Assembly: GCA_963741495.1 (NCBI GenBank)
Contig: CAVUID010000023.1
Span: 1-64,000 of the forward strand
Direction: 5' to 3'
Length of the DNA stretch: 64,000 nucleotides
From: Sulfurimicrobium sp963741495
GTDB taxonomy: Bacteria; Pseudomonadota; Gammaproteobacteria; Burkholderiales; Sulfuricellaceae
In this document: in pieces, positions 26,152 to 35,542 of the stretch
Layout of the letters: the number at the start of each line of letters is the position of its first letter
Numbering within the stretch: position 1 is the first letter of the stretch
The notes under the pieces: model-generated
The model's input: only the letters and a program-made list of their open reading frames with translations
What the model was told of the DNA's origin: nothing
Database searches by the model: none
Program-made: the position numbers and the translations under genes

Positions 26152-26469
26152 CTACTTGCCGTCAACATCCAGGCCAAAGCGGTGGGTCTCGTCAATCACC
26201 TTGAGCAGGTTACCGAAAGGCAGGCGAGGACCCAGGCGGCGCACCACTTCCATGAAAGCCAGTTCAGGACCATTGGGGTCGAACTTGTACGACCCATTCG
26301 TCATGTCGTCGTACATCTTGCGCAACTGGGTATCGAGCAAATTGATATAAGGGCGGAATGGGGCAAACTCATCTGAGTCCTCATCCATGATGGAACGGAT
26401 TTCATCCACTTCATACACCGCCTGGTGCATCAGATCGACATATTCATCGGTTGTTTTTGGGCGTTTCAT
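26152..26469 (-). CDS. Conserved 105-aa protein at the end of the qmo/hdr operon
   Basis: A small acidic soluble protein (MKRPKTTDEYVDLMHQAVYEVDE...) with no signal peptide, no membrane segment and no cysteines, probably mostly helical. I do not recognise a family. It lies 97 bases after hdrB on the same strand and has its own AGGAGCAAT ribosome site. Its only obvious clue is position as the last gene of the qmoA-qmoB-hdrC-hdrB cluster, so a role in assembly or regulation of that complex is possible but unproven. Confidence 0.7.
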   Translation of the reverse strand: MKRPKTTDEYVDLMHQAVYEVDEIRSIMDEDSDEFAPFRPYINLLDTQLRKMYDDMTNGSYKFDPNGPELAFMEVVRRLGPRLPFGNLLKVIDETHRFGLDVDGK

Positions 26470-26566
26470 TGATTGCTCCTGGAAATTTCGAATTATCTGA
26501 AATCGTAGCCATGTTACAAAAAAGAAGGGGGCGCGATGCGCCCCCTTGCATTCTCAGCCGCGAAAA

Positions 26567-27469
26567 TTACTTGTTGGCAATCTCTTCCAGCTTGGTGGCG
26601 CGAATAATCTGGCCATCCAGTGCCGCGTCCTTGCTGCTGCCACCATAGGCCACAGTAATGAGCTGGCTATAGTAGGTTACCGGGATGTTGAACTTCTTGC
26701 CGTAGCGCTTGTTCACTTCACCCTGGTAAATTTCCACGTTGGCCTGGCACAGCGGGCAGGGTGTGACGATCATGTCTGCGCCGTGGTCGTAGGCGGACTC
26801 GATAATGTCATGAATCTGCTTCTGGCTCTTTTCAGGCTCGGAGAAAGCCAGCGCACCACCGCAACAGGTCACTTTCTGATCGTAGTTGGTGATCGCTTCG
26901 CCGCCCATGGACTCAACCATGCGGTCGAGATACATGGGGTTTTCGAAGGACTCGCCATCGATACCAAAGGGGCGATTGGTCTGGCAACCCACGTAGCCTG
27001 CAAACTTGATGCCTTCCAGTGGTTTTTTAACGCCACTCTTCAGGGTTTCATAGCCGATATCCTCGATCAGCACTTCCACCATGTGACGGGCGGGAGGCGC
27101 TTCATTCTTGAATACCAGACCGGCCTCCTTGAGTGCCTCATTGGTTTCGGCCAACAGCGAGGAGCTATGATCCAGGCGCTCCTTGGCTTCGCGGGTAGCG
27201 AGCCAGCAAGCGGCGCAGGTAGCCACAATTTCCTGGCCCGGGTTGTGCTGTTCGGACAGGGCGATGTTACGTGCCGACAGGGCAATACGCGGCAACTCGC
27301 CACCGCCTGCATAGCCAATGGAGGCACCGCAGCAATTCCAGTCCGGAATTTCGTTCAAAGCGACATCCAGCAGATTGACCATCGAGTTGGTCGAAGTCAG
27401 GTAGTTGCTGGATGATGCGCCGGTCTGCGAAGAGCAGCCGGGGTAAAAAGAATATTGTTTCTTAGCCAT
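26567..27469 (-). CDS. hdrB: Heterodisulfide-reductase subunit B-like protein
   Basis: A 300-aa protein with two CCG domains, the ligands of the non-cubane [4Fe-4S] clusters of HdrB. The first has Cys12, Cys45-Cys46 and Cys84-x2-Cys87 (YPGCSSQ, WNCCGAS, CAACW); the second has GCQTN, TCCGGAL and CPLCQ. In methanogens this subunit reduces a heterodisulfide; in bacterial Qmo/Hdr clusters it is taken to pass electrons to or from an unknown thiol or quinone partner. It lies 12 bases after hdrC in the same operon. No membrane helix is seen. Confidence 0.9.
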   Translation of the reverse strand: MAKKQYSFYPGCSSQTGASSSNYLTSTNSMVNLLDVALNEIPDWNCCGASIGYAGGGELPRIALSARNIALSEQHNPGQEIVATCAACWLATREAKERLDHSSSLLAETNEALKEAGLVFKNEAPPARHMVEVLIEDIGYETLKSGVKKPLEGIKFAGYVGCQTNRPFGIDGESFENPMYLDRMVESMGGEAITNYDQKVTCCGGALAFSEPEKSQKQIHDIIESAYDHGADMIVTPCPLCQANVEIYQGEVNKRYGKKFNIPVTYYSQLITVAYGGSSKDAALDGQIIRATKLEEIANK

Positions 27470-27481
27470 GTATCTTGCTCC

Positions 27482-28084
27482 TTACGCCAGTTTCCTGCGG
27501 CTATCCTCAAGTTCCCGCGCCTTCTTCAGCATGGCCTGGAATCCACTCTTGTCCTTGACACCATGACCGCCCATGATTTCCATCGGGCTCAAGCGCTTGG
27601 CCTTCATCATGCCCATGCCGACGCTTTGCATCGCCATGGCATTCTTGATGCCCTGGCTGAAGCCATCCTTGAAGTACATGCCCAGGCTCAGCTTCAACTC
27701 GTTGACGCGCCCGGTCTTGACCAGGTTATCCCAGAACAGCTGACCAAATTGCGCGGTCGGCTGATTCTTCGGTGCCAGACCTTCACGCTTGGCCAGGTAG
27801 GCAAGGCCGTGCATGATATGAGTAATCGGCAACTTGCGCGGGCAGCGCACGATGCACTGATAGCATGAGGTGCACATCCACATGGAATCGGATGACAGCA
27901 CTTCCTCACGCTTGCCGGCGCGGATCATCATGAAGATTTTCTGCGGCGTATGTTCCCAGTGCGGACCCAGCGGGCAGGAGCCGGCGCAAACGCCGCACTG
28001 CATGCACATCTTGACCCAGCTGCCTTCCTCGACGCGTTCCTCGACTTCCTTGAGGAAGTTACCACGGTACTTTTCAATACTCAT
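27482..28084 (-). CDS. hdrC: Heterodisulfide-reductase subunit C-like iron-sulfur protein
   Basis: A 200-aa protein with two [4Fe-4S] ferredoxin motifs, CMQCGVCAGSCP and CTSCYQCIVRCP, followed by a helical tail with no membrane segment. It corresponds to HdrC, or to the soluble N-terminal part of QmoC without its membrane domain. It would carry electrons between QmoB and HdrB. It sits 12 bases after qmoB and 12 bases before hdrB. Confidence 0.9.
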   Translation of the reverse strand: MSIEKYRGNFLKEVEERVEEGSWVKMCMQCGVCAGSCPLGPHWEHTPQKIFMMIRAGKREEVLSSDSMWMCTSCYQCIVRCPRKLPITHIMHGLAYLAKREGLAPKNQPTAQFGQLFWDNLVKTGRVNELKLSLGMYFKDGFSQGIKNAMAMQSVGMGMMKAKRLSPMEIMGGHGVKDKSGFQAMLKKARELEDSRRKLA

Positions 28085-28096
28085 TCCTGTCTCCTC

Positions 28097-30367
28097 CTAG
28101 AAGCCTTTGAACGGGCTGGGCGGCAATGCGGAGATAATGTCCGCATATTCGTTAATCAGCCGTGGCAAACGCTCGATGTCGGTAATGGCCGCCTCAAAAG
28201 TTTGCACGCGCTCGGTTTCAAGGCCCATGCCCTGAAGCGTGTCGCCCACTTTGCTCATGCGATAGCTGGCAAGTTCGGAACCTTTGACAAAGTGGCACTG
28301 GTAGTCATCGCCGTGCTTGCAACCCATCATCATCACGCCATCATAGCCGCTGTTGAGTGCATCGGTGATCCAGATGGTGTTGACCGAACCCAGGCAGCGC
28401 ACCGGAATCACGCGCACCCAGGCGGAATAGACTTCCTTGTTCATGGCTGCCATGTCGAGCGCCGGGTAGGCATCGTTTTCGCAGGCCAGAATCAGAATAC
28501 GCGGCTTTTCGGAGAACTCGTCCGGTACGTCCACCGCCTTGATCTGCGAACCCACCGTATCCACCGAGTAGTTCTCGAAGGAAATCACACGAACCGGGCA
28601 GGCACCCATGCAGGTGCCGCAACGGCGGCAACGCGCCTGGTTGAACTGCGGGTAGCGCTTCTCATCCTCGTCGATGGCACCAAACGGGCACTCCACCGTG
28701 CAGCGTTTGCACTGGGTACAGCCTTCGATACGCACTTTGGGGAAAGACAGGTCGCCTGAACGCGGATGCGCGGCACGGCCCAGTGCAGCGTTCTCGATCG
28801 CCTGAATCGCTTTCATCGCAGCACCAGTGGCATCTTCCACGGCCTGAACGATATCCATCGGACGGCGCACTGGTCCGGCGGAGTAAATACCGGTCCGGCG
28901 GGTTTCATAGGGGAAGCAGATGAAATGCGAGTCGGTGAATCCGTATTTCAGTTGCGGCACATCCGGGCCCTGGCGATAAGTCAGGTTAAGCACGGAAATC
29001 GGCTTGACGCCACCTTCCGCCTGGGAAGCATTCCAGGCATCAAGCAGGGAATTGTCGCCTGCGGCGGCAGCAATATCGGCCTTGAGCTTGGCATCCACGT
29101 CCACGCCGGAGTTGGCCACCTGGCCCGTTGCCAGCACTACCAGATCGGCATTCTCGATCGCAGTCTGATCGTTCAGGATCAGGTCATGGAAATTCACCTT
29201 GCAGGTGTTGCCGGTTGCTTCAACCGTGGACACCTTGCCCTTGGTGAAAGTCACGCCTTTTTTCTGTCCGCTGCGATAGAAATCCTCGCCGTTGCCGGGC
29301 ATGCGCAGGTCGGTGTAGATCACCACCGTATCCACATCCGGATTCTGGTCCTTGAAGTACATCGCCTGCTTGACCGAAGTCAGGCAGCAGGAACCGGAGC
29401 AGTATGGCAAGTGCTTGCCGGTTTCATCACGCTGGCCGGCGCACTGCACGAACACCACGGTCTTGACTTCGCCACCGTCGGAAGGGCGCTTGATCGGCCC
29501 GCCGTTGGCTGCCTTGGCAAGCGCTTCCAGGCCGCCCTGATCCACCACGTTGGCCGATTTGCCATAGCCCAGTTCGGGCAGATTATTGGCATCGTAAAGC
29601 GTGAAACCGGTCGCCTGAACGATGGAGCCTACTGTTTCCGTCGCGGTTGGGCCCGATTCGGTGCTGATTTCCACCACAAAACGGCCTGGTGCACCGTCGA
29701 TCTTGCTGGTGATGGCGTTGGTGTAGACCTTGATGTTGCTGTCGCTGCTGATCGCAGCCACCATTTCGTCGATGCCGGTAGATTGCGGATCGGCGTAAGG
29801 GCTGTGCGACGGCGAACGCTTGTAGAGCTTGGCAGCCCAGCCACCCAGGGCGCCGGTTTTTTCCACCAGCACGACCTGATAACCGGCCTTGGAAGCTTCC
29901 AGTGCTGCAGTCATGCCGGAAATACCGCCACCCACCACCAGCATGCGACGCTCGGTCACGGCTGCCGGATCAATTTCCGGCAGCTTCATTTTCTTGACTT
30001 CGGCGCAACCCATGCGGATATAGTCTTCCGCCATTTCCTGCGTGGTTTCACGTGACGCTTCGTCGTCCGGACGAATCCAGATCACGCCTTCGCGCAGGTT
30101 GGCGCGGGACAAGGCAACATCGGTAAAGCCAAAGGCCTCGGTCTTGGCGCGACGCGAGCAGGCCGCCACCATGACATGAGTCACGCCATCGTTGTCGATA
30201 TCGTTGCGAATCATCGCAACACCTTCAGCATTACACAGGAAGGCATGTTCCTTCACGACCTGAGCCTTGCCCTCTTTCTGGGCGACCTTGGCCAATGCGG
30301 CTGTATCGAGTCGTTCACCCAATCCGCAACCCTGGCAAATATAGGCGCCTACTTTCATGTCCGCCAT
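28097..30367 (-). CDS. qmoB: Quinone-interacting oxidoreductase subunit QmoB-like (HdrA/MvhD fusion)
   Basis: A 756-aa soluble flavo-iron-sulfur protein. Domains in order: a cysteine-containing N-terminal region (YICQGCGLG), an FAD-binding HdrA core with VVGGGISGMTAAL near residues 144-156, two [4Fe-4S] motifs near 550-592 (CTQCKRCTVECP and CRRCGTCMGACP), and a C-terminal MvhD-like domain (~625-756) with VRCLGSVN and GCKHGDDYQCHF. This is the QmoB layout. In sulfate reducers QmoABC links quinones and APS reductase; in sulfur oxidisers the flow is thought to be reversed. It starts 3 bases after qmoA ends. Confidence 0.92.
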   Translation of the reverse strand: MADMKVGAYICQGCGLGERLDTAALAKVAQKEGKAQVVKEHAFLCNAEGVAMIRNDIDNDGVTHVMVAACSRRAKTEAFGFTDVALSRANLREGVIWIRPDDEASRETTQEMAEDYIRMGCAEVKKMKLPEIDPAAVTERRMLVVGGGISGMTAALEASKAGYQVVLVEKTGALGGWAAKLYKRSPSHSPYADPQSTGIDEMVAAISSDSNIKVYTNAITSKIDGAPGRFVVEISTESGPTATETVGSIVQATGFTLYDANNLPELGYGKSANVVDQGGLEALAKAANGGPIKRPSDGGEVKTVVFVQCAGQRDETGKHLPYCSGSCCLTSVKQAMYFKDQNPDVDTVVIYTDLRMPGNGEDFYRSGQKKGVTFTKGKVSTVEATGNTCKVNFHDLILNDQTAIENADLVVLATGQVANSGVDVDAKLKADIAAAAGDNSLLDAWNASQAEGGVKPISVLNLTYRQGPDVPQLKYGFTDSHFICFPYETRRTGIYSAGPVRRPMDIVQAVEDATGAAMKAIQAIENAALGRAAHPRSGDLSFPKVRIEGCTQCKRCTVECPFGAIDEDEKRYPQFNQARCRRCGTCMGACPVRVISFENYSVDTVGSQIKAVDVPDEFSEKPRILILACENDAYPALDMAAMNKEVYSAWVRVIPVRCLGSVNTIWITDALNSGYDGVMMMGCKHGDDYQCHFVKGSELASYRMSKVGDTLQGMGLETERVQTFEAAITDIERLPRLINEYADIISALPPSPFKGF

Positions 30368-30370
30368 TGT

Positions 30371-31654
30371 TTAACCCTCCGCTCTGGCAACACGGTTAAT
30401 CACTTGAATCGCACGCAGGGCACTCGCTGTGGCGCTCTGCACGGCACGGTTCACATCCAGCGGGTTGGCAGCGCAACCCGCACCAAAGATGGCGCCGTTG
30501 GCCTGATCCTGCTCGATGAACCCGCTCGCATCACTGACGATTTCAGCCGGAATATTGGCCGCACTGACCGAAGGCTCCATACCCACAGCCAGCACCACCA
30601 GATCATGCGGTGTCGCATAACGGTGATAACCTTCGGTATCCACACCATGCAGTACCGGATTGCCGTCCTTGTCCTCGAGAATCCGTGCCACCTTGGACTT
30701 GATGAACTTCACGTTGGGATCAGCCTGAACTTTCTGGTAGAAATCTTCGAAACGGTCGATCGCACGAATATCGATGTAATAGATCGTGGATTTGCCTTCA
30801 TCACCGAAAGCTTCACGCACGTAGTTGGTCTGCTTAAGCGAAGCCATGCAGCAGATACGCGAACAGTGCCGCAGATGGTTCTCGTCGCGCGAACCGGCGC
30901 ATTGGATGAAAGCCACGTTTTTCGCTTCCTTGCCGTCGGATGGGCGCAAAATCTTGCCGCCGGTTGGCCCATGCGGATCGGAAAGACGTTCGAATTCGAC
31001 GCTGGTGATCACGTTAGCAAAGCGGTCATAGCCGTAGGGCTGAATCTTGTTGGCGTCATAAGGCTTCCAACCGGTCGCCCATACCACTGCACCGGCCTTG
31101 ATCTGTACTGTTTCTTCCTGCATGTCCAGGTCCACGGCATCGTACTTGCACGCGGCCTTGATCTTGTCAGCTTCGGGCGTACCAATCACGGACGGATCAA
31201 CCACATATCGCTGGGGATAGGACATCCGGCTTGGCAGAAAAGCCGCCTTGACCTTGCCCAGATTGTAGTTGAACGCATCGTCAACCATGGTTTCGGCAGC
31301 ATCACCGCAGTCGCCGCAGGCTGTGCAGTTTTCATTCACATAGCGCGGCGCAATCTTGACGCTGGCGGTGTAATCACCGGGGGAACCGGTAATGCCGGTC
31401 ACTTCTGCCATGGTCAGAATGCGGATGCGCTTGTTCTGCTTGACGCGGCGCTGGTTGATTTCCAGACCACACGTGGGGTGACATAGCTTTGGGAAATAAC
31501 GGTAGAGCTGGGACACACGCCCACCCAAAGCCGGGTTCTTTTCAATCAGCACCACTTCCTTGCCGCATTCAGCTGCTTCAAGCGCAGCTGTCATGCCGCT
31601 GATGCCACCGCCTACGACCAGAATGGTCTGGTTGGTTGCAACGACTTCCGTCAT
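30371..31654 (-). CDS. qmoA: Quinone-interacting oxidoreductase subunit QmoA-like (HdrA-type flavoprotein)
   Basis: A 427-aa HdrA-type flavoprotein with the FAD motif ILVVGGGISGMTAALEAAE near its N-terminus, a CTACGDCG cysteine cluster near residue 115 and later CAGSRDENHLRHCSRICC. ATG 31654 is chosen because GGAGGAAG stands in front; an in-frame ATG six codons earlier is poorer. It heads a tight operon qmoA-qmoB-hdrC-hdrB. aprBA, its expected electron partner, is not in the window, and no membrane QmoC is encoded. Confidence 0.9.
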   Translation of the reverse strand: MTEVVATNQTILVVGGGISGMTAALEAAECGKEVVLIEKNPALGGRVSQLYRYFPKLCHPTCGLEINQRRVKQNKRIRILTMAEVTGITGSPGDYTASVKIAPRYVNENCTACGDCGDAAETMVDDAFNYNLGKVKAAFLPSRMSYPQRYVVDPSVIGTPEADKIKAACKYDAVDLDMQEETVQIKAGAVVWATGWKPYDANKIQPYGYDRFANVITSVEFERLSDPHGPTGGKILRPSDGKEAKNVAFIQCAGSRDENHLRHCSRICCMASLKQTNYVREAFGDEGKSTIYYIDIRAIDRFEDFYQKVQADPNVKFIKSKVARILEDKDGNPVLHGVDTEGYHRYATPHDLVVLAVGMEPSVSAANIPAEIVSDASGFIEQDQANGAIFGAGCAANPLDVNRAVQSATASALRAIQVINRVARAEG

Positions 31655-31685
31655 CAGGTCTTCCTCCATCACGGATACTGACTAA

Positions 31686-31706
31686 CACCGGCCCTGATGG
31701 CCGGTG
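31686..31706. promoter_or_regulatory. Hairpin in the qmoA leader
   Basis: CACCGGCC (31686-31693) pairs perfectly with GGCCGGTG (31699-31706), 32 bases before the qmoA start. It has no T-tract on the qmoA strand. It may stabilise the mRNA 5' end or mark the end of the upstream gene's transcript. Confidence 0.35.
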
Positions 31707-31855
31707 CCTTTTGCATTAGGTTTACAAGCCCCGCAATGTTACTCTGAATCAGTATCTCAATCCATCAAACCACCCGGCTGATTTGATTGAATCTTCTTAT
31801 AGCAGAATAGAGGGTGTAAATTGACCTAAAGCAGTCAGGATTTCCGCGGTGGTAC

Positions 31856-32391
31856 TCAGTTCTGGACTGGCGTCGGTTCTTCCAGTGCCACATCAAAGAT
31901 CTCGAACTGCATCGGGCAAGATCCCCCAGCACATAAGTAGCCGGTGCGCCCACGCCACCCACCGTACCAGGATTGACATACCAGCTATGCCCCCCCTTGA
32001 TGGTCGCTACGGTCTGGATGGATGCCTTGTGATCGTGCCCACAACAAACCAGATCCCAGTCGCCGGTCGTTGCCAAGGCACGCGCGTAATGAGGGTAGTG
32101 GACAATAAAAATATTGCGTCCACAAAGATTGATGCCCGCGTCCTGGCCATAGAAACGGATCACGCTACCCGGCTCGGCAGCCAGCTTGGACATGGTAAAG
32201 AGATCGCCGGTATTGTTGCCGTAAATCACGTGTACCGGCAGGCCGAATTTCAGCAGCGATTTCAACGTATGCGGCGCCACCACGTCGCCGCAGTGAATCA
32301 CCGCCTCGGCGCCCTGAGCCTTGGCAGCTTCAACTGCAGCCGCCATCAGATGACGGTTATCGTGGCTATCGGAAATGATGCATATTTTCAT
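31856..32391 (-). CDS. YfcE/MJ0936-like metallophosphoesterase, frameshifted near its end
   Basis: A calcineurin-type phosphodiesterase of about 178 aa. Metal ligands are seen in ISDSHDN, HCGDVV, YGNNTGD, CGHDHK and the closing WYVNPGTVG segment. Near 31925 the frame shifts; the following frame reads MQFEIFDVALEEPTP and stops at 31856, which is the natural C-terminus for this family. Substrates of these enzymes are generally unknown. It lies upstream of qmoA and downstream of ppa on the same strand. Confidence 0.85.
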
Positions 32392-32460
32392 GAGAGTTTG
32401 CCATCAGTGTTCAGCAATCAGCTTCCCGCCAGCGAATTCGCTGACCACTGACCGCCAGTG

Positions 32461-33009
32461 TTAAAACATCGGTTTTTCGACTGCATTCTGGAATCGTTTT
32501 ACGCCGTCAAGAATTTCCTGCTTGGCTTCCTCGGCCCCTACCCAACCCTGCACCCTGACCCACTTGCCTGCTTCCAGGTCCTTGTAGTGCTCGAAGAAAT
32601 GCGTGATCTGGGCGGTGGTCCACTCGGGCAAATCGCGCGGTGACTCGACATTGCGGTAAATATTGCACAGCTTGTCAATCGGCACCGCCAACAGCTTGGC
32701 ATCAACACCTGCCTCATCTTCCATCTTGAGCATGCCCACTGGGCGACAACGCACCACCACACCGGTCATAAGGGGCACAGGCGTGATCACCAGCACGTCA
32801 ACAGGGTCCCCGTCTTCGGACAGGGTGTGAGGAATATAGCCATAGTTGCAGGGATAATGCATGGCGGTGGACATGAAGCGGTCCACAAACATTGCACCAG
32901 TGCGCTTGTCCACTTCGTATTTGACAGGATCACCGTGCATGGGGATTTCGATGATGACGTTGAAGTCGTTGGGCAGGTCGCTGCCTGATGTTACTCGATC
33001 CAGATTCAC
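32461..33009 (-). CDS. ppa: Soluble inorganic pyrophosphatase, family I
   Basis: A 182-aa cytoplasmic enzyme that hydrolyses PPi to two phosphates with Mg2+. The signature EDGDPVDVLV gives the clustered metal-binding aspartates, and EIPMHGDPVKYEVDK contains the active-site Glu/Lys pair. Length is normal for the hexameric bacterial type. It is immediately downstream of the membrane pyrophosphatase gene (with a terminator between), so this cell has two ways to remove PPi in one neighbourhood. Confidence 0.96.
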   Translation of the reverse strand: MNLDRVTSGSDLPNDFNVIIEIPMHGDPVKYEVDKRTGAMFVDRFMSTAMHYPCNYGYIPHTLSEDGDPVDVLVITPVPLMTGVVVRCRPVGMLKMEDEAGVDAKLLAVPIDKLCNIYRNVESPRDLPEWTTAQITHFFEHYKDLEAGKWVRVQGWVGAEEAKQEILDGVKRFQNAVEKPMF

Positions 33010-33071
33010 TTTAAGTCTCTTTCCAGGAAGGTTAAATAAGCGCGCATTATACCCATATAAACCACAGCCAC

Positions 33072-33104
33072 AAAAAAGGGCGGGAAGCCCGCCCTTTTTT
33101 ATTC
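33072..33104 (-). terminator. Bidirectional-looking terminator after hppA
   Basis: AAGGGCGGG and CCCGCCCTT pair across two bases, with A-runs on one side and T-runs on the other, so it can work on either strand. It lies just past the hppA stop and 60 bases before ppa. Confidence 0.85.
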
Positions 33105-33117
33105 AAACGCCTGCCGG

Positions 33118-35173
33118 TCAGATCAGAGGCACAATCATCAGTGCAACGATGTTGATGATCTTGATCAGCGGATTCACCGCCGGGCCTGCCGTATCCTTGT
33201 AAGGATCACCCACGGTATCGCCGGTTACCGCTGCCTTGTGAGCTTCGGAACCCTTACCGCCGTAGTTGCCTTCCTCGATGTATTTCTTGGCGTTATCCCA
33301 TGCACCACCACCGGTGGTCATGGAAATAGCCACGAAAATACCGGTAATGATTGTACCGATCAGTACGCCACCCAAAGCCTGCGCACCCAGGGTCAGACCG
33401 ACGATGAGGGGAACAGCCACCGGCAGCAGGGAAGGAACAATCATCTCCTTGATCGCGGCCTTGGTCAGCATGTCCACGCAGGTGCCATACTCCGGCTTGG
33501 CCTTGCCTTCCATGATTCCTGGAATTTCCTTGAACTGGCGGCGCACTTCGACCACCACGGAACCTGCCGCACGACCCACTGCTTCCATGCCCATTGCAGC
33601 GAACAGGTAAGGGACCATGCCGCCGATAAACAGGCCGATGATCACCATGTGATTGGACAGATCGAATGTCATGGCGATTGCATTGGCGTCCAGTCCAGTT
33701 GCCTTGGCGCCCAGCGCATGAGTGTAGTCAGCGAACAGCACCAGCGCGGCCAGGCCTGCGGAGCCAATTGCGTAACCCTTGGTCACTGCCTTGGTCGTAT
33801 TGCCCACCGCATCCAGCGGATCAGTAATGTTGCGGATTTCATCCGGCAAACCGGCCATTTCAGCGATACCGCCAGCGTTATCTGTGATCGGGCCGTAGGC
33901 GTCAAGCGCAACAATGATACCGGCCATGGACAGCATGGAAGTCGCTGCAATGGCGATACCGTACAGGCCGCCCAGGGCATAGGCGCCGCCAATAGCAGCG
34001 CAGACAGCCAGTACTGGAGCAGCGGTTGACTTCATCGACACACCCAGGCCGGCAATCACGTTAGTACCGTGACCAGTGGTAGATGCTTCCGCAATATGAC
34101 GTACCGGACCGAACTCGGTCGCAGTGTAATATTCGGTAATCCACACCAGAGCTGCCGTCAATCCCAGACCGATCAGGGAAGCCAGATACAGATTCATCGA
34201 CGTAACCATCTTGCCGTCAATCATCACGCCATCGCCCAGAACCCAGGTTGTCACAGGGTAGAACGCAATCACCGCCAGCACGCCGGACACGATCAGACCC
34301 TTGTACAACGCGTTCATGATCTTGGCGCCAGGCTGCGTCTTGACAAAGAAAGTGCCGATAATGGAAGCAATAATGGAAACGCCGCCAAGCACCAGCGGAT
34401 AGATCACTGCCTCGGGGGAGCCGGTAATCATCAGGCCACCCAGCACCATGGTAGCAATAATGGTCACGGCATAGGTTTCGAACAGGTCGGCTGCCATACC
34501 AGCGCAATCGCCCACGTTGTCGCCCACGTTGTCGGCGATCACGGCAGGATTACGTGGGTCATCTTCTGGAATGCCGGCTTCGACCTTGCCCACCAGATCG
34601 GCGCCGACGTCAGCACCCTTGGTGAAGATACCGCCGCCCAGACGGGCAAAGATGGAGATCAGCGAGCTACCAAAAGCCAGGCCAACCAGCGCATGCGTCG
34701 CTTCAGTGGCAGTGGCGCCCATGTTGAGCGTCAGGAAGGCATAGTAACCTGCCACACCCAGAAGCCCGAGCCCAACCACCAGCAGACCGGTAATTGCACC
34801 GCCCTTGAAGGCCACGTTCAGCGCGGCATTGATGCCATCCTTGGCGGCTTCTGCAGTACGCACGTTGGCACGCACCGAGACGTTCATGCCGATATAACCA
34901 GTCAGACCTGAAAGAATCGCACCAAGCGCAAAACCAACCGCAGTTTGCCAGCCCAGCGCCGCAAAAATGGCTACCAGCAGAATTACGCCGACGATACCAA
35001 TCGTTGTGTACTGCCGATTCAGGTAGGCCTGAGCACCTTCCTGCACCGCCGCTGCGATTTCCCGCATGCGATCGTTGCCGGTTGGCAAACCCAGAATCCA
35101 CTTGATTGATACTGCCCCATACAAGAAGCGCTGCACCCGCGCACACTAGTGCAAACAAAAGTCCGACTGACAT
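33118..35173 (-). CDS. hppA: Membrane-bound proton-translocating pyrophosphatase, frameshifted near 35120
   Basis: A restored ~685-aa integral membrane pump with about 16 helices. The N-terminal part (MSVGLLFALVCAGAALL) lies in one frame and the rest, from YGAVSIKWILGLPTG on, in another; one base appears extra. Substrate motifs DVGADLVGKVEAGIPEDDP and DNVGDNVGDCAGMAADLFE are complete, as are the second metal sites near AVTGDTVGDPYKDT. GNTTKAVTKGYAIGSAG has Lys in the position that marks the K+-independent class. It couples PPi hydrolysis to proton pumping. It is followed by ppa and preceded by the PPi-phosphofructokinase. Confidence 0.94.
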
Positions 35174-35320
35174 AATGACCTACCCCTTCTTGCTGATGCT
35201 ACTAGGCCAATCCGGGCTGGCCCTACGCCCCCGCTGATCGTCCCGCGGCCTTCCCGGCCCGCGATCTGACCCTGTTTTTTATAGTTTTACAACTTGCAGA
35301 TCCTTTTCGGATTCTTGCAT

Positions 35321-35533
35321 TCAGCTTTTCACCACGATACCGCTTTCGAAGCGGTTGCCCGGCTCGAAGCCAAACACCCGATCCAACTGCATTTCGCGGA
35401 TCAACTGATCCACCGCTGCCTGACCATGCTCCTTCTGAATCTCAGACAAAACCAGCTTGGCTGAATTGGCATTGTAGCCGCCACCAAAGCCGGTCTGTAT
35501 CGTAAGAAGCTGACGCGCCCGGTCAAGCGTCAC
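35321..35533 (-). CDS. Small conserved protein after the PPi-phosphofructokinase
   Basis: A 70-aa protein beginning MTLDRARQLLTIQTGFGGGYN and ending FESGIVVKS, with no signal peptide or cysteine. It starts 10 bases past the phosphofructokinase stop on the same strand, so it is cotranscribed. I do not recognise a family. The 147-base gap between it and hppA contains GC-rich inverted repeats (CGCGGGCCGGGAAGGCCGCG) but no gene. Confidence 0.6.
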   Translation of the reverse strand: MTLDRARQLLTIQTGFGGGYNANSAKLVLSEIQKEHGQAAVDQLIREMQLDRVFGFEPGNRFESGIVVKS

Positions 35534-35542
35534 GGCAAATCA

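Noticed and set aside
33118..35320. Fluoride riboswitch before hppA
   Set aside because: The leader has GC-rich hairpins but I could not find the conserved crcB-motif strands; covariance scanning would be needed to revive it.
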